Assembly: GCF_002192695.1 (NCBI RefSeq)
Contig: NZ_MTLG01000074.1
Coordinates: 95,358-159,357, forward strand
Direction: 5' to 3'
DNA: 64,000 nt
DNA from: Achromobacter xylosoxidans
GTDB lineage: Bacteria; Pseudomonadota; Gammaproteobacteria; Burkholderiales; Burkholderiaceae_B
The notes below the pieces were generated by a model. It had not been told where the DNA came from and searched no databases. It was given only the letters and a program-made list of their open reading frames with translations. This document shows, in pieces, positions 41,791-49,638 of the stretch; the stretch's first letter is position 1, and every line of letters starts with the position of its first letter. Made by a program: the position numbers and the translations under genes.

Positions 41791-44265
41791 TCACAGCGTT
41801 CCCCGCAAGGTCAGCATCACGTTGCGAGGCTCGCCATAGTGGTTGCCGCGCCGGATCTGGCTGACCATGCCGTAGTAGTCCTTGTCGAACGCGTTCGCCA
41901 CGTTCAGGCTGGCGGACCAGTGCTTGTTGATGCGATAACCCGCGCGCAGGTCCCACACGGCGCGGCCGGGCGCGCCCATCCGCACCGACATGTCGTCGTA
42001 GGCCTTGTACGAGTAGCCGCTTTGCGCCGACACGCCGCCGCCGACGCTGAAGGCATTCCAGCGGCCGGGCAGCTGGTACGTGGTGGACAGGCGGAACAGA
42101 TGGCGCGGGGTTTCCGCGCTGATCGTCTCGCCTTCGTCGTCGCGGCTGGTGACGTAGGTGTAGCCGGCCATCACCTGCCAGCCCGGCGACAGTTCGCCGC
42201 TGGCTTCCAGCTCAAAGCCCTTGCTGCGCAGCGTGCCGCCGTTGCGATAGCAGTTGGGCGAAGCCAGCGAGCCCGGGCAGCTGCCCGTCGCCGCCATGTC
42301 TTCCACCGCAATGCCGGACTTCTTCACGGCGAACACCGCCGCGGACACGTTCAGGCGTCCGTCGTAGAGCTCGCCCTTCACGCCCGCCTCGTAGTTGGCG
42401 CCGATGGACGGGTCCAGCGGCTTGCCCGAAGACGTTACGTAGGTGCTCTGCGGCTGGTAGGTGTCCGCATAGCTGGTGTAGACGGACCATTGCTGGTCCA
42501 GGTCATAGACCAGTCCGGCATAGGGCGTGAATTCGTGCTTCTGCTCATAGTCCCGGGTTCTCTTGCCGGTCAGCCCATCGTCCGACCGGTACTTCAGCCA
42601 ACTGAACTTGCCGCCCAGCAGCAAGTGCAGCGGATCCGCCAGTTGCAGCCGCATGCTGCCGTACAGGCTTGTCTGCTCCAACCGCGACGTTTCCCCGCCG
42701 TCCCAGGCCGGACGCGCCGGTTGCGGAATGGAGGAATGGTCAGGGTCATACACATTGATGGGCGTGTCGCTGTCCAGATACGCCCATTTCTGGTTGGTGC
42801 GCTGGCGCGACCAGCTGGCGCCGAGCAGGACCTGGTGCGTGCCCCCCAGCGCCTGGAAACCACCCGTGGTGTTCAGGTCGATGCCATCGCTCTTCACGCG
42901 CGCATCGTTGAAATAAATGGTGTAGAAACGCGAGCCCACGCCGGTCGCCCGATCCACGCCGCCGATCGGAATGGCCACACGTTGATCCAGGTCGACCTCG
43001 GTATGGTTGAGCGACAGGCGCGCCTTCCAGTCCTGGTTGAACCGGTGCTCGGCTTCGGCGAATACTTCGTTCACCTGGCCTTTCTGCCGGTTCCAATCCT
43101 GGATCAGCGAGGTTGAGCGCGAAACGTCCAGCGCGCCGCCATCGGTATAGCGCGGCAGACCGAACAGCCAATAGCCGTCCGTGTCGGTGGCCTGATGGCG
43201 CGCCCCAAACGTCAGCGTCGTGTCGCGCCCCAGATCGGCGTCGATCACGCCGTAGACCAGGGGCGATTTCGACTTCGTGCCATCGTAGAAGTAATGGCGG
43301 TCCTGGTACGCGGTCACCAGGCGGCCGCGCACCGTGCCGGACTCGTTGAGCGGGCCGCCGCCATCGAGTTCCATGCGGTAGTTGTCCCAGGATCCCACCG
43401 TGGTGGCGCCCTCGAAATGGCCTTCGCCGCGCGGACGCTTGCGCACCATGTTGATCGCGCCGCTGGGGTCCGCCGAGCCCAGCATCAAGCCTGCCGCGCC
43501 GCGCAGCACTTCGACCCGGTCGAACACGGCGGTGTCGATGGGCAGCCAGCCCACCGGTGCATAGACCACGCCAGCCACGCCGTCGACCAGATAGTTGTTG
43601 TCGTCCACCGTGAAGCCGCGGATCGAGAATTTGTGGTTGCCGAAGTTTCTTGCCGTCTTCGTCACGCCGGTGGTCTGCGCCAGCGCCTCGTCCAGCGTGG
43701 TCAGGTTCTTGTCGTCCAGCAATTGGCGCGTGAGCACGCTGACCGACTGCGGCGTTTCGCGGACCGACTGCGTCATCTTGCTGATCGTGATGGCGTCGCT
43801 GGTGTACGAGCCGGTTCCTTCGGTGGTCGGATTGCCCACGCCGCTGCCGCTGACCGTCACCGATTGCAGCGTCACCGCATCGCCCGAGGATTGCCCGACG
43901 GCCGTCAAGGTGTACACGTTCGGCCTGGCGCTGTTCACGCGCACGTTGGCGCCGGCCAGCAACTGATCCAGCGCTTCCCGCGGCGTGTAGCGGCCGTTGA
44001 CCGCCGGCGCGCGCTTGCCCGCCACCACGGCTTCATCGAACAGCACCTGATGCCGGGACTGTTCCGAGAACAGCCTCAAGGCATGTTCCAGCGGCTGAGC
44101 CGCAATGCTGAAATCCACTTGCGCCGCCTGCTGCTGCGCGTGCACCGCGGCGGGCGACGCCAGCGCTGCCAGCGCGCATGCCACCATCACCGGCATGGCC
44201 CTGAGTTGCATGCCCGCCGTCAACGCGCCGCCAGCAAGCGCGTCCTTCAACAATCCCCGTGCCAT
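41791..44265 (-). CDS. TonB-dependent siderophore receptor with signalling domain (FpvA/FecA-like)
   Basis: An 824-residue outer-membrane receptor. The signal peptide ends near residue 43 (AVHA). Then come an STN signalling domain (about 48-98: 'VDFSIAAQPLEHALRLFSEQSRHQVLFD...'), a plug with 'MTQSVRETPQSVSVLTRQLLDDKNLTTLDEALAQTTGV', and a 22-strand type barrel. The plug and 'RVEVLRGAAGLMLGSADPSGAINMVRKRP' place it with hydroxamate/pyoverdine-type receptors. The STN domain signals through FecR to the FecI sigma factor encoded just upstream. The ATG at 44265 has GGAGCGGG before it, so longer starts are rejected. The protein ends '...MLTLRGTL', lacking the usual final aromatic residue. The exact siderophore is unknown. 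Confidence 0.92.
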   Translation of the reverse strand: MARGLLKDALAGGALTAGMQLRAMPVMVACALAALASPAAVHAQQQAAQVDFSIAAQPLEHALRLFSEQSRHQVLFDEAVVAGKRAPAVNGRYTPREALDQLLAGANVRVNSARPNVYTLTAVGQSSGDAVTLQSVTVSGSGVGNPTTEGTGSYTSDAITISKMTQSVRETPQSVSVLTRQLLDDKNLTTLDEALAQTTGVTKTARNFGNHKFSIRGFTVDDNNYLVDGVAGVVYAPVGWLPIDTAVFDRVEVLRGAAGLMLGSADPSGAINMVRKRPRGEGHFEGATTVGSWDNYRMELDGGGPLNESGTVRGRLVTAYQDRHYFYDGTKSKSPLVYGVIDADLGRDTTLTFGARHQATDTDGYWLFGLPRYTDGGALDVSRSTSLIQDWNRQKGQVNEVFAEAEHRFNQDWKARLSLNHTEVDLDQRVAIPIGGVDRATGVGSRFYTIYFNDARVKSDGIDLNTTGGFQALGGTHQVLLGASWSRQRTNQKWAYLDSDTPINVYDPDHSSIPQPARPAWDGGETSRLEQTSLYGSMRLQLADPLHLLLGGKFSWLKYRSDDGLTGKRTRDYEQKHEFTPYAGLVYDLDQQWSVYTSYADTYQPQSTYVTSSGKPLDPSIGANYEAGVKGELYDGRLNVSAAVFAVKKSGIAVEDMAATGSCPGSLASPNCYRNGGTLRSKGFELEASGELSPGWQVMAGYTYVTSRDDEGETISAETPRHLFRLSTTYQLPGRWNAFSVGGGVSAQSGYSYKAYDDMSVRMGAPGRAVWDLRAGYRINKHWSASLNVANAFDKDYYGMVSQIRRGNHYGEPRNVMLTLRGTL

Positions 44266-44353
44266 TCCCGCTCCATCGTTGTTGGCCGCTACCGGCCTTG
44301 CGGGAGTAAACGGATTCCGGGACGGGATTGGGAACCCGCGCACCGCATGTAAA

Positions 44354-44368
44354 TAAAAATAATTTTCA
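44354..44368 (-). promoter_or_regulatory. AT-rich site before the receptor gene (weak Fur-like)
   Basis: On the minus strand TGAAAATTATTTTTA agrees with the Fur 7-1-7 consensus at 11 of 14 positions. It lies between fecR and the receptor ATG, where a second, FecI-dependent promoter would be expected. GAAAAT could instead be part of a FecI-type -35 element. Confidence 0.35.
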
Positions 44369-44385
44369 GGTAGACGCCTGGAAGC

Positions 44386-45450
44386 TCAGCGATCCAGGAT
44401 CAGGTAGCCGCCGCCGGGCGCGCGCTTGACCTGCACCGGCAGCAGATCCGGCAGGGCTTCCAGGAACGCAGCGGGCGCATTGGTCGCGGCAAAGCCCGAG
44501 ACCGGCAGGGACGTAAGGCCCGGACTGCCCAGCGCCACCGGCTTGCCCAGGTACTGGGCGACTTCCTGGGCCACTTCGCCCAGCGGCGTGCGCCGGTACA
44601 CCAGACGGCCATTGCGCCATCCGCCCACGCCGTCCGGCACCGCCGCCACCGCCTGATAGGTGGCGTTTCGCGCATTCACGGTCACGCCTTGTTCGGCGCC
44701 TAGCGACAGTTCCGGCGTGGACTTGTCGCGGTCGGGCTGCACACGCACCCGGCCGTGCGACACCTTGACGATGACGTCCTCTGGCGTGTTGCGCACGTTG
44801 AAAGCCGTGCCCACCACCGTGATCCGGCTCTGGCGGGCATCGACGGTGAATGGCCGATCTGTGTCCGGCGCCACGTCGAAAAACCCTTCGCCCTGGTTCA
44901 GCACCAGCTCGCGGCGCCGCGGGTAGTAGCGGACCTCCAGCGTGCTGCCGAAATTCAGCGCAACATGGGAGCCGTCGGGCAGGTCCAGCTGACGCACCTC
45001 TCCCGCCGCCGTGCTCACGCTCAGCACATAGCCCGGCGTGTTGTCCCAGCGATACCAGCCGTAGCCGCCGCCCACGATCAGCGCCGCACAGGCGGCGGCG
45101 AAGGTCTTGGAAAACACGGGCTGCCCCAGCAGCGCCCCCCAGAACCCCGGCTGGACGGCGCGGCGGCCAGACGCCGTCCGCGGGGTCTTGCGTGGCAAGG
45201 GCCTGGACGGCCGGGCAGCCGCCTGCCCGTCGGAGGCCAGCGCGGGCCGGGGCGCCTGCGACAGATCCTCCCAGGTGCGCGATACCCGCGAATACGCCTG
45301 CCGGTGCGCGGGCTTGGCAGCCAGCCAGGCATGCAACTCCTGCTCGTCAGCGTCCGACCAGCTGGCGTCCTGGCGGCGCACCAGCCACTCGGCCGCCGCC
45401 TCGTGCAAGGCAAGCGTGTCCGGCGTAGCGGAGGAAGACGGGTCGGTCAT
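44386..45450 (-). CDS. fecR: FecR family anti-sigma/sigma-regulator protein
   Basis: A 354-residue single-pass inner-membrane protein. The N-terminal cytoplasmic anti-sigma domain (about 10-60) is 'ALHEAAAEWLVRRQDASWSDADEQELHAWLAAKPAHRQAYSRVSRTWEDL'. A membrane helix lies near 115-133. The periplasmic FecR domain (about 145-250) has 'VSTAAGEVRQLDLPDGSHVALNFGSTLEVRYYPRRRELVLNQGEGFFDVA'. A short STN-like C-terminal part ('VAQYLGKPVALGSPGLTSLPVSGFAATNAPAAFLEALPDLLPVQV') contacts the receptor. It passes the receptor's ligand signal to FecI. The start overlaps the fecI stop (ATGA). Confidence 0.93.
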   Translation of the reverse strand: MTDPSSSATPDTLALHEAAAEWLVRRQDASWSDADEQELHAWLAAKPAHRQAYSRVSRTWEDLSQAPRPALASDGQAAARPSRPLPRKTPRTASGRRAVQPGFWGALLGQPVFSKTFAAACAALIVGGGYGWYRWDNTPGYVLSVSTAAGEVRQLDLPDGSHVALNFGSTLEVRYYPRRRELVLNQGEGFFDVAPDTDRPFTVDARQSRITVVGTAFNVRNTPEDVIVKVSHGRVRVQPDRDKSTPELSLGAEQGVTVNARNATYQAVAAVPDGVGGWRNGRLVYRRTPLGEVAQEVAQYLGKPVALGSPGLTSLPVSGFAATNAPAAFLEALPDLLPVQVKRAPGGGYLILDR

Positions 45451-46115
45451 GACGAGGCGGAATCGCTATTGTTGTTATTGTCCAGGCCGGCGTCATCGCC
45501 AGCGGGCCGATGCAATTGCTGCATCTGCGCAACCGTAGCATAGTGCACCCGGACCTCGCAGTAGGCGATGGCGCGCGCCAGATGCTTGACGACCATGCGC
45601 CGCGATATCTGCATGCGGGCCGCGACTTCGTCCTGTGTCAGCCCGTCGAAACGGCACAGCACAAAAGCTTCGCGCTGGCGCTCGGGAAGTTCCTGCAAGG
45701 CAGCGCCCAGCCGCTCCAGGCGCTGTTGATGCGCCGCCGCGCGCATGGGACACGAAGCTTCGCCCGCCGCCAGCGCCTGCACGTTCTCTTCGGCCTCATC
45801 GAACGACACCGTCTGCAGCCGCCGGCCCGCCTTGCGCTCGCGGAACTCGTCGGCCACGCCGTTCAACACCGTCCTGCGCAAGTAGGCTCCCTGCTCATCC
45901 GTGGACTCCAACGCAGGACTGGCCGCCACCCATTTGACGACGCCATCGTGCAGCGCATCTTCGGCGCTGCCAATGCTGCCCTTGAATCGGGCCAGGCCGC
46001 GCATGAGCGGCAGCCGCCAGCGCGCGTAGGCTTTGGCGATCGCGCTGGCGTTTCCGTTCGTGTCGTCGGCGGATGCGGGCGTCGTGTTGGACGCCAGCAA
46101 AGGGTTGCGGCTCAT
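45447..46115 (-). CDS. fecI: FecI-like ECF sigma factor
   Basis: A 222-residue extracytoplasmic-function sigma factor of the iron-starvation group. Region 2 is about residues 28-95 ('WRLPLMRGLARFKGSIGSAEDALHDGVVKWVA...AYLRRTVLNGVADEFRERKAG'). Region 4 is about 135-190 ('LGAALQELPERQREAFVLCRFDGLTQDEVAARMQISRRMVVKHLARAIAYC'). The C-terminus has a polar tail with four Asn in a row that is not part of the fold. The ATG at 46115 is chosen; an upstream in-frame ATG would run into the Fur-like box. It directs transcription of the receptor gene when FecR releases or activates it. It overlaps fecR by 4 bases. Confidence 0.92.
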   Translation of the reverse strand: MSRNPLLASNTTPASADDTNGNASAIAKAYARWRLPLMRGLARFKGSIGSAEDALHDGVVKWVAASPALESTDEQGAYLRRTVLNGVADEFRERKAGRRLQTVSFDEAEENVQALAAGEASCPMRAAAHQQRLERLGAALQELPERQREAFVLCRFDGLTQDEVAARMQISRRMVVKHLARAIAYCEVRVHYATVAQMQQLHRPAGDDAGLDNNNNSDSASS

Positions 46116-46150
46116 GCGGCGCAGGTCGTTTGAAAGTGGCCGGATTGTAC

Positions 46151-46165
46151 TGAGATTTATTCTCA
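46151..46165 (-). promoter_or_regulatory. Fur box before fecI
   Basis: TGAGAATAAATCTCA (minus strand) matches the Fur 7-1-7 consensus TGATAATNATTATCA at 12 of 14 positions and is itself nearly a perfect palindrome. It is 36 bases before the fecI ATG, where Fur-iron would block transcription in iron-replete cells. Confidence 0.75.
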
Positions 46166-46222
46166 GTCGCAATTCAAAGCCGCCCCGCGCCGTTCATCGG
46201 TCAGTCCTGCAACCCTCGCGGA

Positions 46223-46690
46223 TCACGGCGCCACTTGATACCCGCGCTGCTGCATGCAAGTGCTATACGTGGAGGCGGCTGCCGCGTTCTGCTGCGACGC
46301 TTCGGCTCGATCCTGGCGGCGGTCCTGCCGTTGCCGCGAACCGCCCACGACCATCCCTGCCGCCGCCGCGTCCTTGGCCTGGTTCTGCCGGTATTGCTGC
46401 TTGGCGTCATCGCTCATCCGGTCGTAGACCTCCTCGTGCTGATTGCCGCGCGCGCCGGCTACCGCCGCGCCCGCTGCCGCGCCGGCTGCTGCGCCACGGA
46501 CGCGCCCGCCAGATTTAGGATCGTTCGTGCTGGTGCTGGCGCCGCTGCCCGCCAGAGCCTGGCATGCGCTGATGTCTTGCTGGGTGGTTTGGGGCGACTG
46601 CCCTTTGAGCGGCGTTACCGTCTGTGCGGCAGCGCACAGGCAGAACAGGGAAAGAAGCGTCGCGGTACAGGGGCGTATGGACTTTTTCAT
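46223..46690 (-). CDS. Exported glycine-zipper (YMGG-like) protein
   Basis: A 155-residue exported protein. The signal peptide is about residues 1-22 ('MKKSIRPCTATLLSLFCLCAAAQ'). The middle has 'GGRVRGAAAGAAAGAAVAGARGNQ', a Gly/Ala zipper able to form a membrane-inserted hairpin, of the YMGG/Gly-zipper family. The C-terminal half is Gln- and Ala-rich and carries two Cys-containing ends ('STCMQQRGYQ'), a common envelope-protein tail. The ATG at 46690 has GGAG six bases upstream. It stands alone, between fecI and a convergent-free gap. The cellular role is unknown; an outer-membrane or envelope-stress link is only a family guess. Confidence 0.8.
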   Translation of the reverse strand: MKKSIRPCTATLLSLFCLCAAAQTVTPLKGQSPQTTQQDISACQALAGSGASTSTNDPKSGGRVRGAAAGAAAGAAVAGARGNQHEEVYDRMSDDAKQQYRQNQAKDAAAAGMVVGGSRQRQDRRQDRAEASQQNAAAASTYSTCMQQRGYQVAP

Positions 46691-46801
46691 GAAAAACTCC
46701 ATTGATGTCGAGGGACCCTGGATCTTTCAGTGTAGCGCCGCATTCCGGGTCGCGATCACCTGTGATTCGCAGCCAAAAGGCTGATACCTCCCCGGCAGGA
46801 A

Positions 46802-48166
46802 TCAAGCCGCTAGCCCGCCCGCGGACTCCAGCAACAGCGCCCTGCCCGGCACCAGTTCATAGCAGCCCCGGCGCAGCTTGCGGATCTGCAGGGCCCCCCC
46901 CCAGTCAGCCAGGCGACGCTGCAACAGCAGCAGGCGCACGCCGAGGTTGTCCTGCACGTCGGGCAGTCCCAAAGCGCTTCCGGCCAACCGCAGTTCCCGC
47001 GTGGAAAAGCCCCAGCGGCCGTGACGCTGCGCATCGCAGGCAAGCTTCCACAGGATCGCTCCCGCCACGCCCTTGATCAGGTATTGCCCGTCGATGAAGA
47101 CCGTGCCATCGCGCGGAAAGTAGCGCAGGCTGAGGGGCGCGCCCGGCTGAGCCAGCGGACCAATCCGCGCATCGTCCGGCAGCGGCGCACCCGCATCCAG
47201 CTCGGCGCCTTGCAGCGTGAGCAGCGCCTGAGCCAGCTGCGCGCACAACACCGCCAATGCGTCCTCGTCGTCATATCCGAAGAACTGGTCGCTCTCGCTT
47301 TCGACCAGCAGCGCGCCCACGGTGCGCCCGCGCGCACGCAACGGCACGGCCAACTGGCTGCAGGGAGTGGCCAGTCCTGGCAACGCGATGGGTTCGCCTT
47401 CGATCGGCCCCTGGCCGCTGGCCATCTGATGCAAGGTGCGGCCATACCGGTACATGCGCGCCATATGGCCGATGCGCAGCGCCACGCCTTCGCGCGCGGC
47501 CACGCCTGCCAGGCCGGCCTCGGCCAGCGGCACTTCGGCACCGACGCCCTGCTGGGCATAACCCATGCTGGCCAGGGTATACAGGGTCTGGCGCTGCTCA
47601 TCCAGCAGCCAAAGGATGGCGTGGTTCACGGCCAGGTCGCGGCGCAAGCCGTCCATGGCGACCTGAGGCAACAGGCTCAGCTCGCCGCACTCGGCAAGCC
47701 GCGCCGACACTGCCCTCGCGCCGGCAGCCAGGTCGCAGCGCGGCTGCAGCGTGGATAGCGGCGCGCCGCTGTGCATGGGCCGGATATCCAGCACCTCGTA
47801 GATGTCGGCGCCCCGCAGGCGGAACACATGCTCCATGCCGGTATGCGCCGCAATGCCGGCCAGTTTGGCGCGCAGGCGCTCGAACACCGGGCCTTCGGTT
47901 TCGGTGCGCAGATAGCGTAATTGCAGGGCCAGGCTGCCCCCGGTGCAGGGGTCTTCCACCATCAGGCTGGCGCGTCCCGTGGCGAGAATGTTCTCCCGGC
48001 TGCGGTTGAAGAACTGGAAGGTCAACGCCACGTGGCCGCCATCCACGTACTCCACGTGCGACAGCAGATTGACATGGGGGATGCCGTCGGCCGAGACGCT
48101 GCACAAGGTGGGCGGAATGCCGCCATCCAGCACGCGGCGAACGGCCAGCAGGGTCAATGCGCTCAT
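46802..48166 (-). CDS. PNPOx-like / GAF / winged-helix fusion protein
   Basis: A 454-residue cytoplasmic protein with three parts. Residues about 1-130 are a flavin-binding split barrel of the pyridoxamine-phosphate-oxidase type ('PPTLCSVSADGIPHVNLLSHVEYVDGGHVALTFQFFNRSRENILATGRASLMVEDP'). Residues about 145-318 are a GAF sensor domain. Residues about 346-440 look like a winged-helix DNA-binding or output domain ('LRYFPRDGTVFIDGQYLIKGVAGAILWKLAC...VRLLLLQRRLADWGGALQIRKLRRGCYEL'). It has no membrane helix. It starts in an ATGA overlap with a free-standing PNPOx protein and faces away from a hemerythrin-like gene. This suggests a redox-, oxygen- or NO-linked regulator, but the signal is not known and the wing assignment is tentative. 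Confidence 0.78.
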   Translation of the reverse strand: MSALTLLAVRRVLDGGIPPTLCSVSADGIPHVNLLSHVEYVDGGHVALTFQFFNRSRENILATGRASLMVEDPCTGGSLALQLRYLRTETEGPVFERLRAKLAGIAAHTGMEHVFRLRGADIYEVLDIRPMHSGAPLSTLQPRCDLAAGARAVSARLAECGELSLLPQVAMDGLRRDLAVNHAILWLLDEQRQTLYTLASMGYAQQGVGAEVPLAEAGLAGVAAREGVALRIGHMARMYRYGRTLHQMASGQGPIEGEPIALPGLATPCSQLAVPLRARGRTVGALLVESESDQFFGYDDEDALAVLCAQLAQALLTLQGAELDAGAPLPDDARIGPLAQPGAPLSLRYFPRDGTVFIDGQYLIKGVAGAILWKLACDAQRHGRWGFSTRELRLAGSALGLPDVQDNLGVRLLLLQRRLADWGGALQIRKLRRGCYELVPGRALLLESAGGLAA

Positions 48167-48654
48167 GGGCCAGGCTCCAGTTCCACGGCCTGCCCGGCAT
48201 GCGGGCCCGGCGTCTGGTTCCAGGCTCCCGCCACGGTGTAGCGCAGCGCCACCAATTCATGCACCGCTACCCCGTACCAATGATCCAGGAAAGGGGCTCC
48301 GGCGAAGCCGTCGACTTCGGCCAGTTCCTGCGTCAGCGTATGGCGCCGCAACGCCAGCAGTTCGGCATGGGAGGCCAGGGCGGGCTCGACGCGCGCATCG
48401 CGGCCTTTGAGATGCAGCGTGCGGTTGGTGCGCGGCGAGGTGGCCAGCATGGCGACCTGGGCGGTCTCGCGGATGGCGGCCACGACCAGCGGCGCGGCAT
48501 GCTCGGCCAATAGCACCAGTATGCGGCCATCCGGCAGCATATCCGCGGCCAAGGCCCGGCAAACGTGGGGATTGCCGTCCCGATCGCAGCTTCCCAGCCG
48601 CAGCGAAGGCAGCATGGGCAGGCACAGGCTCCATTCGGCGGGCAGTATGGGCAC
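48163..48654 (-). CDS. Pyridoxamine 5'-phosphate oxidase-like split-barrel protein
   Basis: A 163-residue protein of the PNPOx-like flavin-binding split-barrel fold. 'SLRLGSCDRDGNPHVCRALAADMLPDGRILVLLAEHAAPLVVAAIRETAQVAMLATSPRTNRTLHLKGRDARVE' covers the barrel strands. The GTG at 48654 is the best start, with GAGGT upstream; a TTG at 48708 and an ATG at 48615 are alternatives. It overlaps the start of the PNPOx-GAF fusion gene by 4 bases, so the two are coupled and may form a complex. True PdxH is unlikely, as the typical PdxH C-terminus is absent. Function unknown; a flavin or heme ligand is possible for this fold. Confidence 0.75.
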   Translation of the reverse strand: MPILPAEWSLCLPMLPSLRLGSCDRDGNPHVCRALAADMLPDGRILVLLAEHAAPLVVAAIRETAQVAMLATSPRTNRTLHLKGRDARVEPALASHAELLALRRHTLTQELAEVDGFAGAPFLDHWYGVAVHELVALRYTVAGAWNQTPGPHAGQAVELEPGP

Positions 48655-48832
48655 GGCAGGAAACCTCAGGGCTGTTGAAGCTCGACGGTGCCAGAAATCA
48701 TAGCCCAAGGCCCGCGCCCGGATCGCATGCCGTTTAGCGATTTTTTAGCGCTTGATTAACAAACTCTTAGCAACGCGCGCGCCGCGGCGTTCCTACACTT
48801 TCCTTGCCCGGTTTCCACACCGAATCCGGCCA

Positions 48833-48851
48833 TTGCCGGGGAAGCCGGCAA
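48833..48851 (+). repeat. Hairpin in the leader of the hemerythrin-like gene
   Basis: A perfect 7-bp inverted repeat TTGCCGG / CCGGCAA with a 5-base loop ends 34 bases before the ATG, in the predicted untranslated leader. It may affect translation or be an operator. A lone FNR-type half-site TTGAT lies at 48752-48756 in the same gap. Confidence 0.4.
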
Positions 48852-48885
48852 ACGCCTCGCCATTCCACTTATCAAGGCCTGCACC

Positions 48886-49629
48886 ATGAACTGCATTACC
48901 GAAGCCCAGTATTTCCCTACCTCCAGCGCCGGCGCGGCGCCGCGCATGGACATCTATGTCGGCATCCACAAGGCATTGCGCGCCATGATGCTGGATACCT
49001 TGCAGGCCGTGGGCCGCGTCGACGTTGACGACCCCGCCGAAACGCGAACGGCATGCGAGCGCGTGCAGGAACTGGCCGACATCTGCGTCAGCCATCTGGG
49101 GCATGAAAACGATTTTGTGCACGCGGCGATGGAAGCGCGCCGCCCAGGTGCCAGCGGGCGCATCGCCGCGGAGCATGTCGAGCACCTCGCGGCGATCGCC
49201 GGATTGCGCGCCGCGGCATCCGCGCTGCTCGCCGCCGGCTGCGGCGCCACCCAGGCCCAGGCCGCGCTGCGGCTGTACCGGCAACTGGCGTTGTTCGTCG
49301 GCGAGAACTTCGCCCATATGCACGTCGAGGAAACGCAGCACAACCAGGTGCTATGGTCCTGTTACAGCGACGAGGAACTGCGCGCGCTGGAGGGCGCCAT
49401 CGTGGCATCGCTGCCGCCGGCCGAGAACCTCTGCATCATGCGCTGGATGATTCCGGCCATGACGCCCGCCGAACGCGCCGAATTGCTGGCAGGCGTACAG
49501 GCGGTCGCCCCCGCCCCGGTCTACGCCGCCGTGCTCGACGCGGTGCGGCCCCACCTGGCACACGAGGACTGGGTCAAGCTGACCCGAGCCCCGACACCGG
49601 TCGAGGCTCCCGTCCGGATCGTGGCCTGA
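48886..49629 (+). CDS. Hemerythrin-like diiron protein
   Basis: A 247-residue helical protein with a histidine/acid pattern of the hemerythrin-HHE type: His 28, His 70, His 73-Glu 74 ('HLGHENDFVH'), His 97 and 100 ('EHVEHL'), and His 144, His 146, Glu 148-149, His 152 ('FAHMHVEETQHNQ'). These would build a diiron site able to bind O2 or NO or to store/repair iron. It is longer than simple hemerythrins (about 130), with an extra C-terminal helical part that includes 'LCIMRWMIPAMTPAERAELL'. It is divergent from the PNPOx pair, so a shared regulatory region is likely. The role is inferred; similar proteins (YtfE, DnrN) protect Fe-S proteins from nitrosative stress, but this is not a clear YtfE ortholog. 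Confidence 0.82.
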   Translation: MNCITEAQYFPTSSAGAAPRMDIYVGIHKALRAMMLDTLQAVGRVDVDDPAETRTACERVQELADICVSHLGHENDFVHAAMEARRPGASGRIAAEHVEHLAAIAGLRAAASALLAAGCGATQAQAALRLYRQLALFVGENFAHMHVEETQHNQVLWSCYSDEELRALEGAIVASLPPAENLCIMRWMIPAMTPAERAELLAGVQAVAPAPVYAAVLDAVRPHLAHEDWVKLTRAPTPVEAPVRIVA

Positions 49630-49638
49630 AGGCCGCGA

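Noticed and set aside
48752..48765. FNR box before the hemerythrin-like gene (TTGAT-TAAC-AAACT)
   Set aside because: Only the left half matches; the right half agrees at one of five positions.
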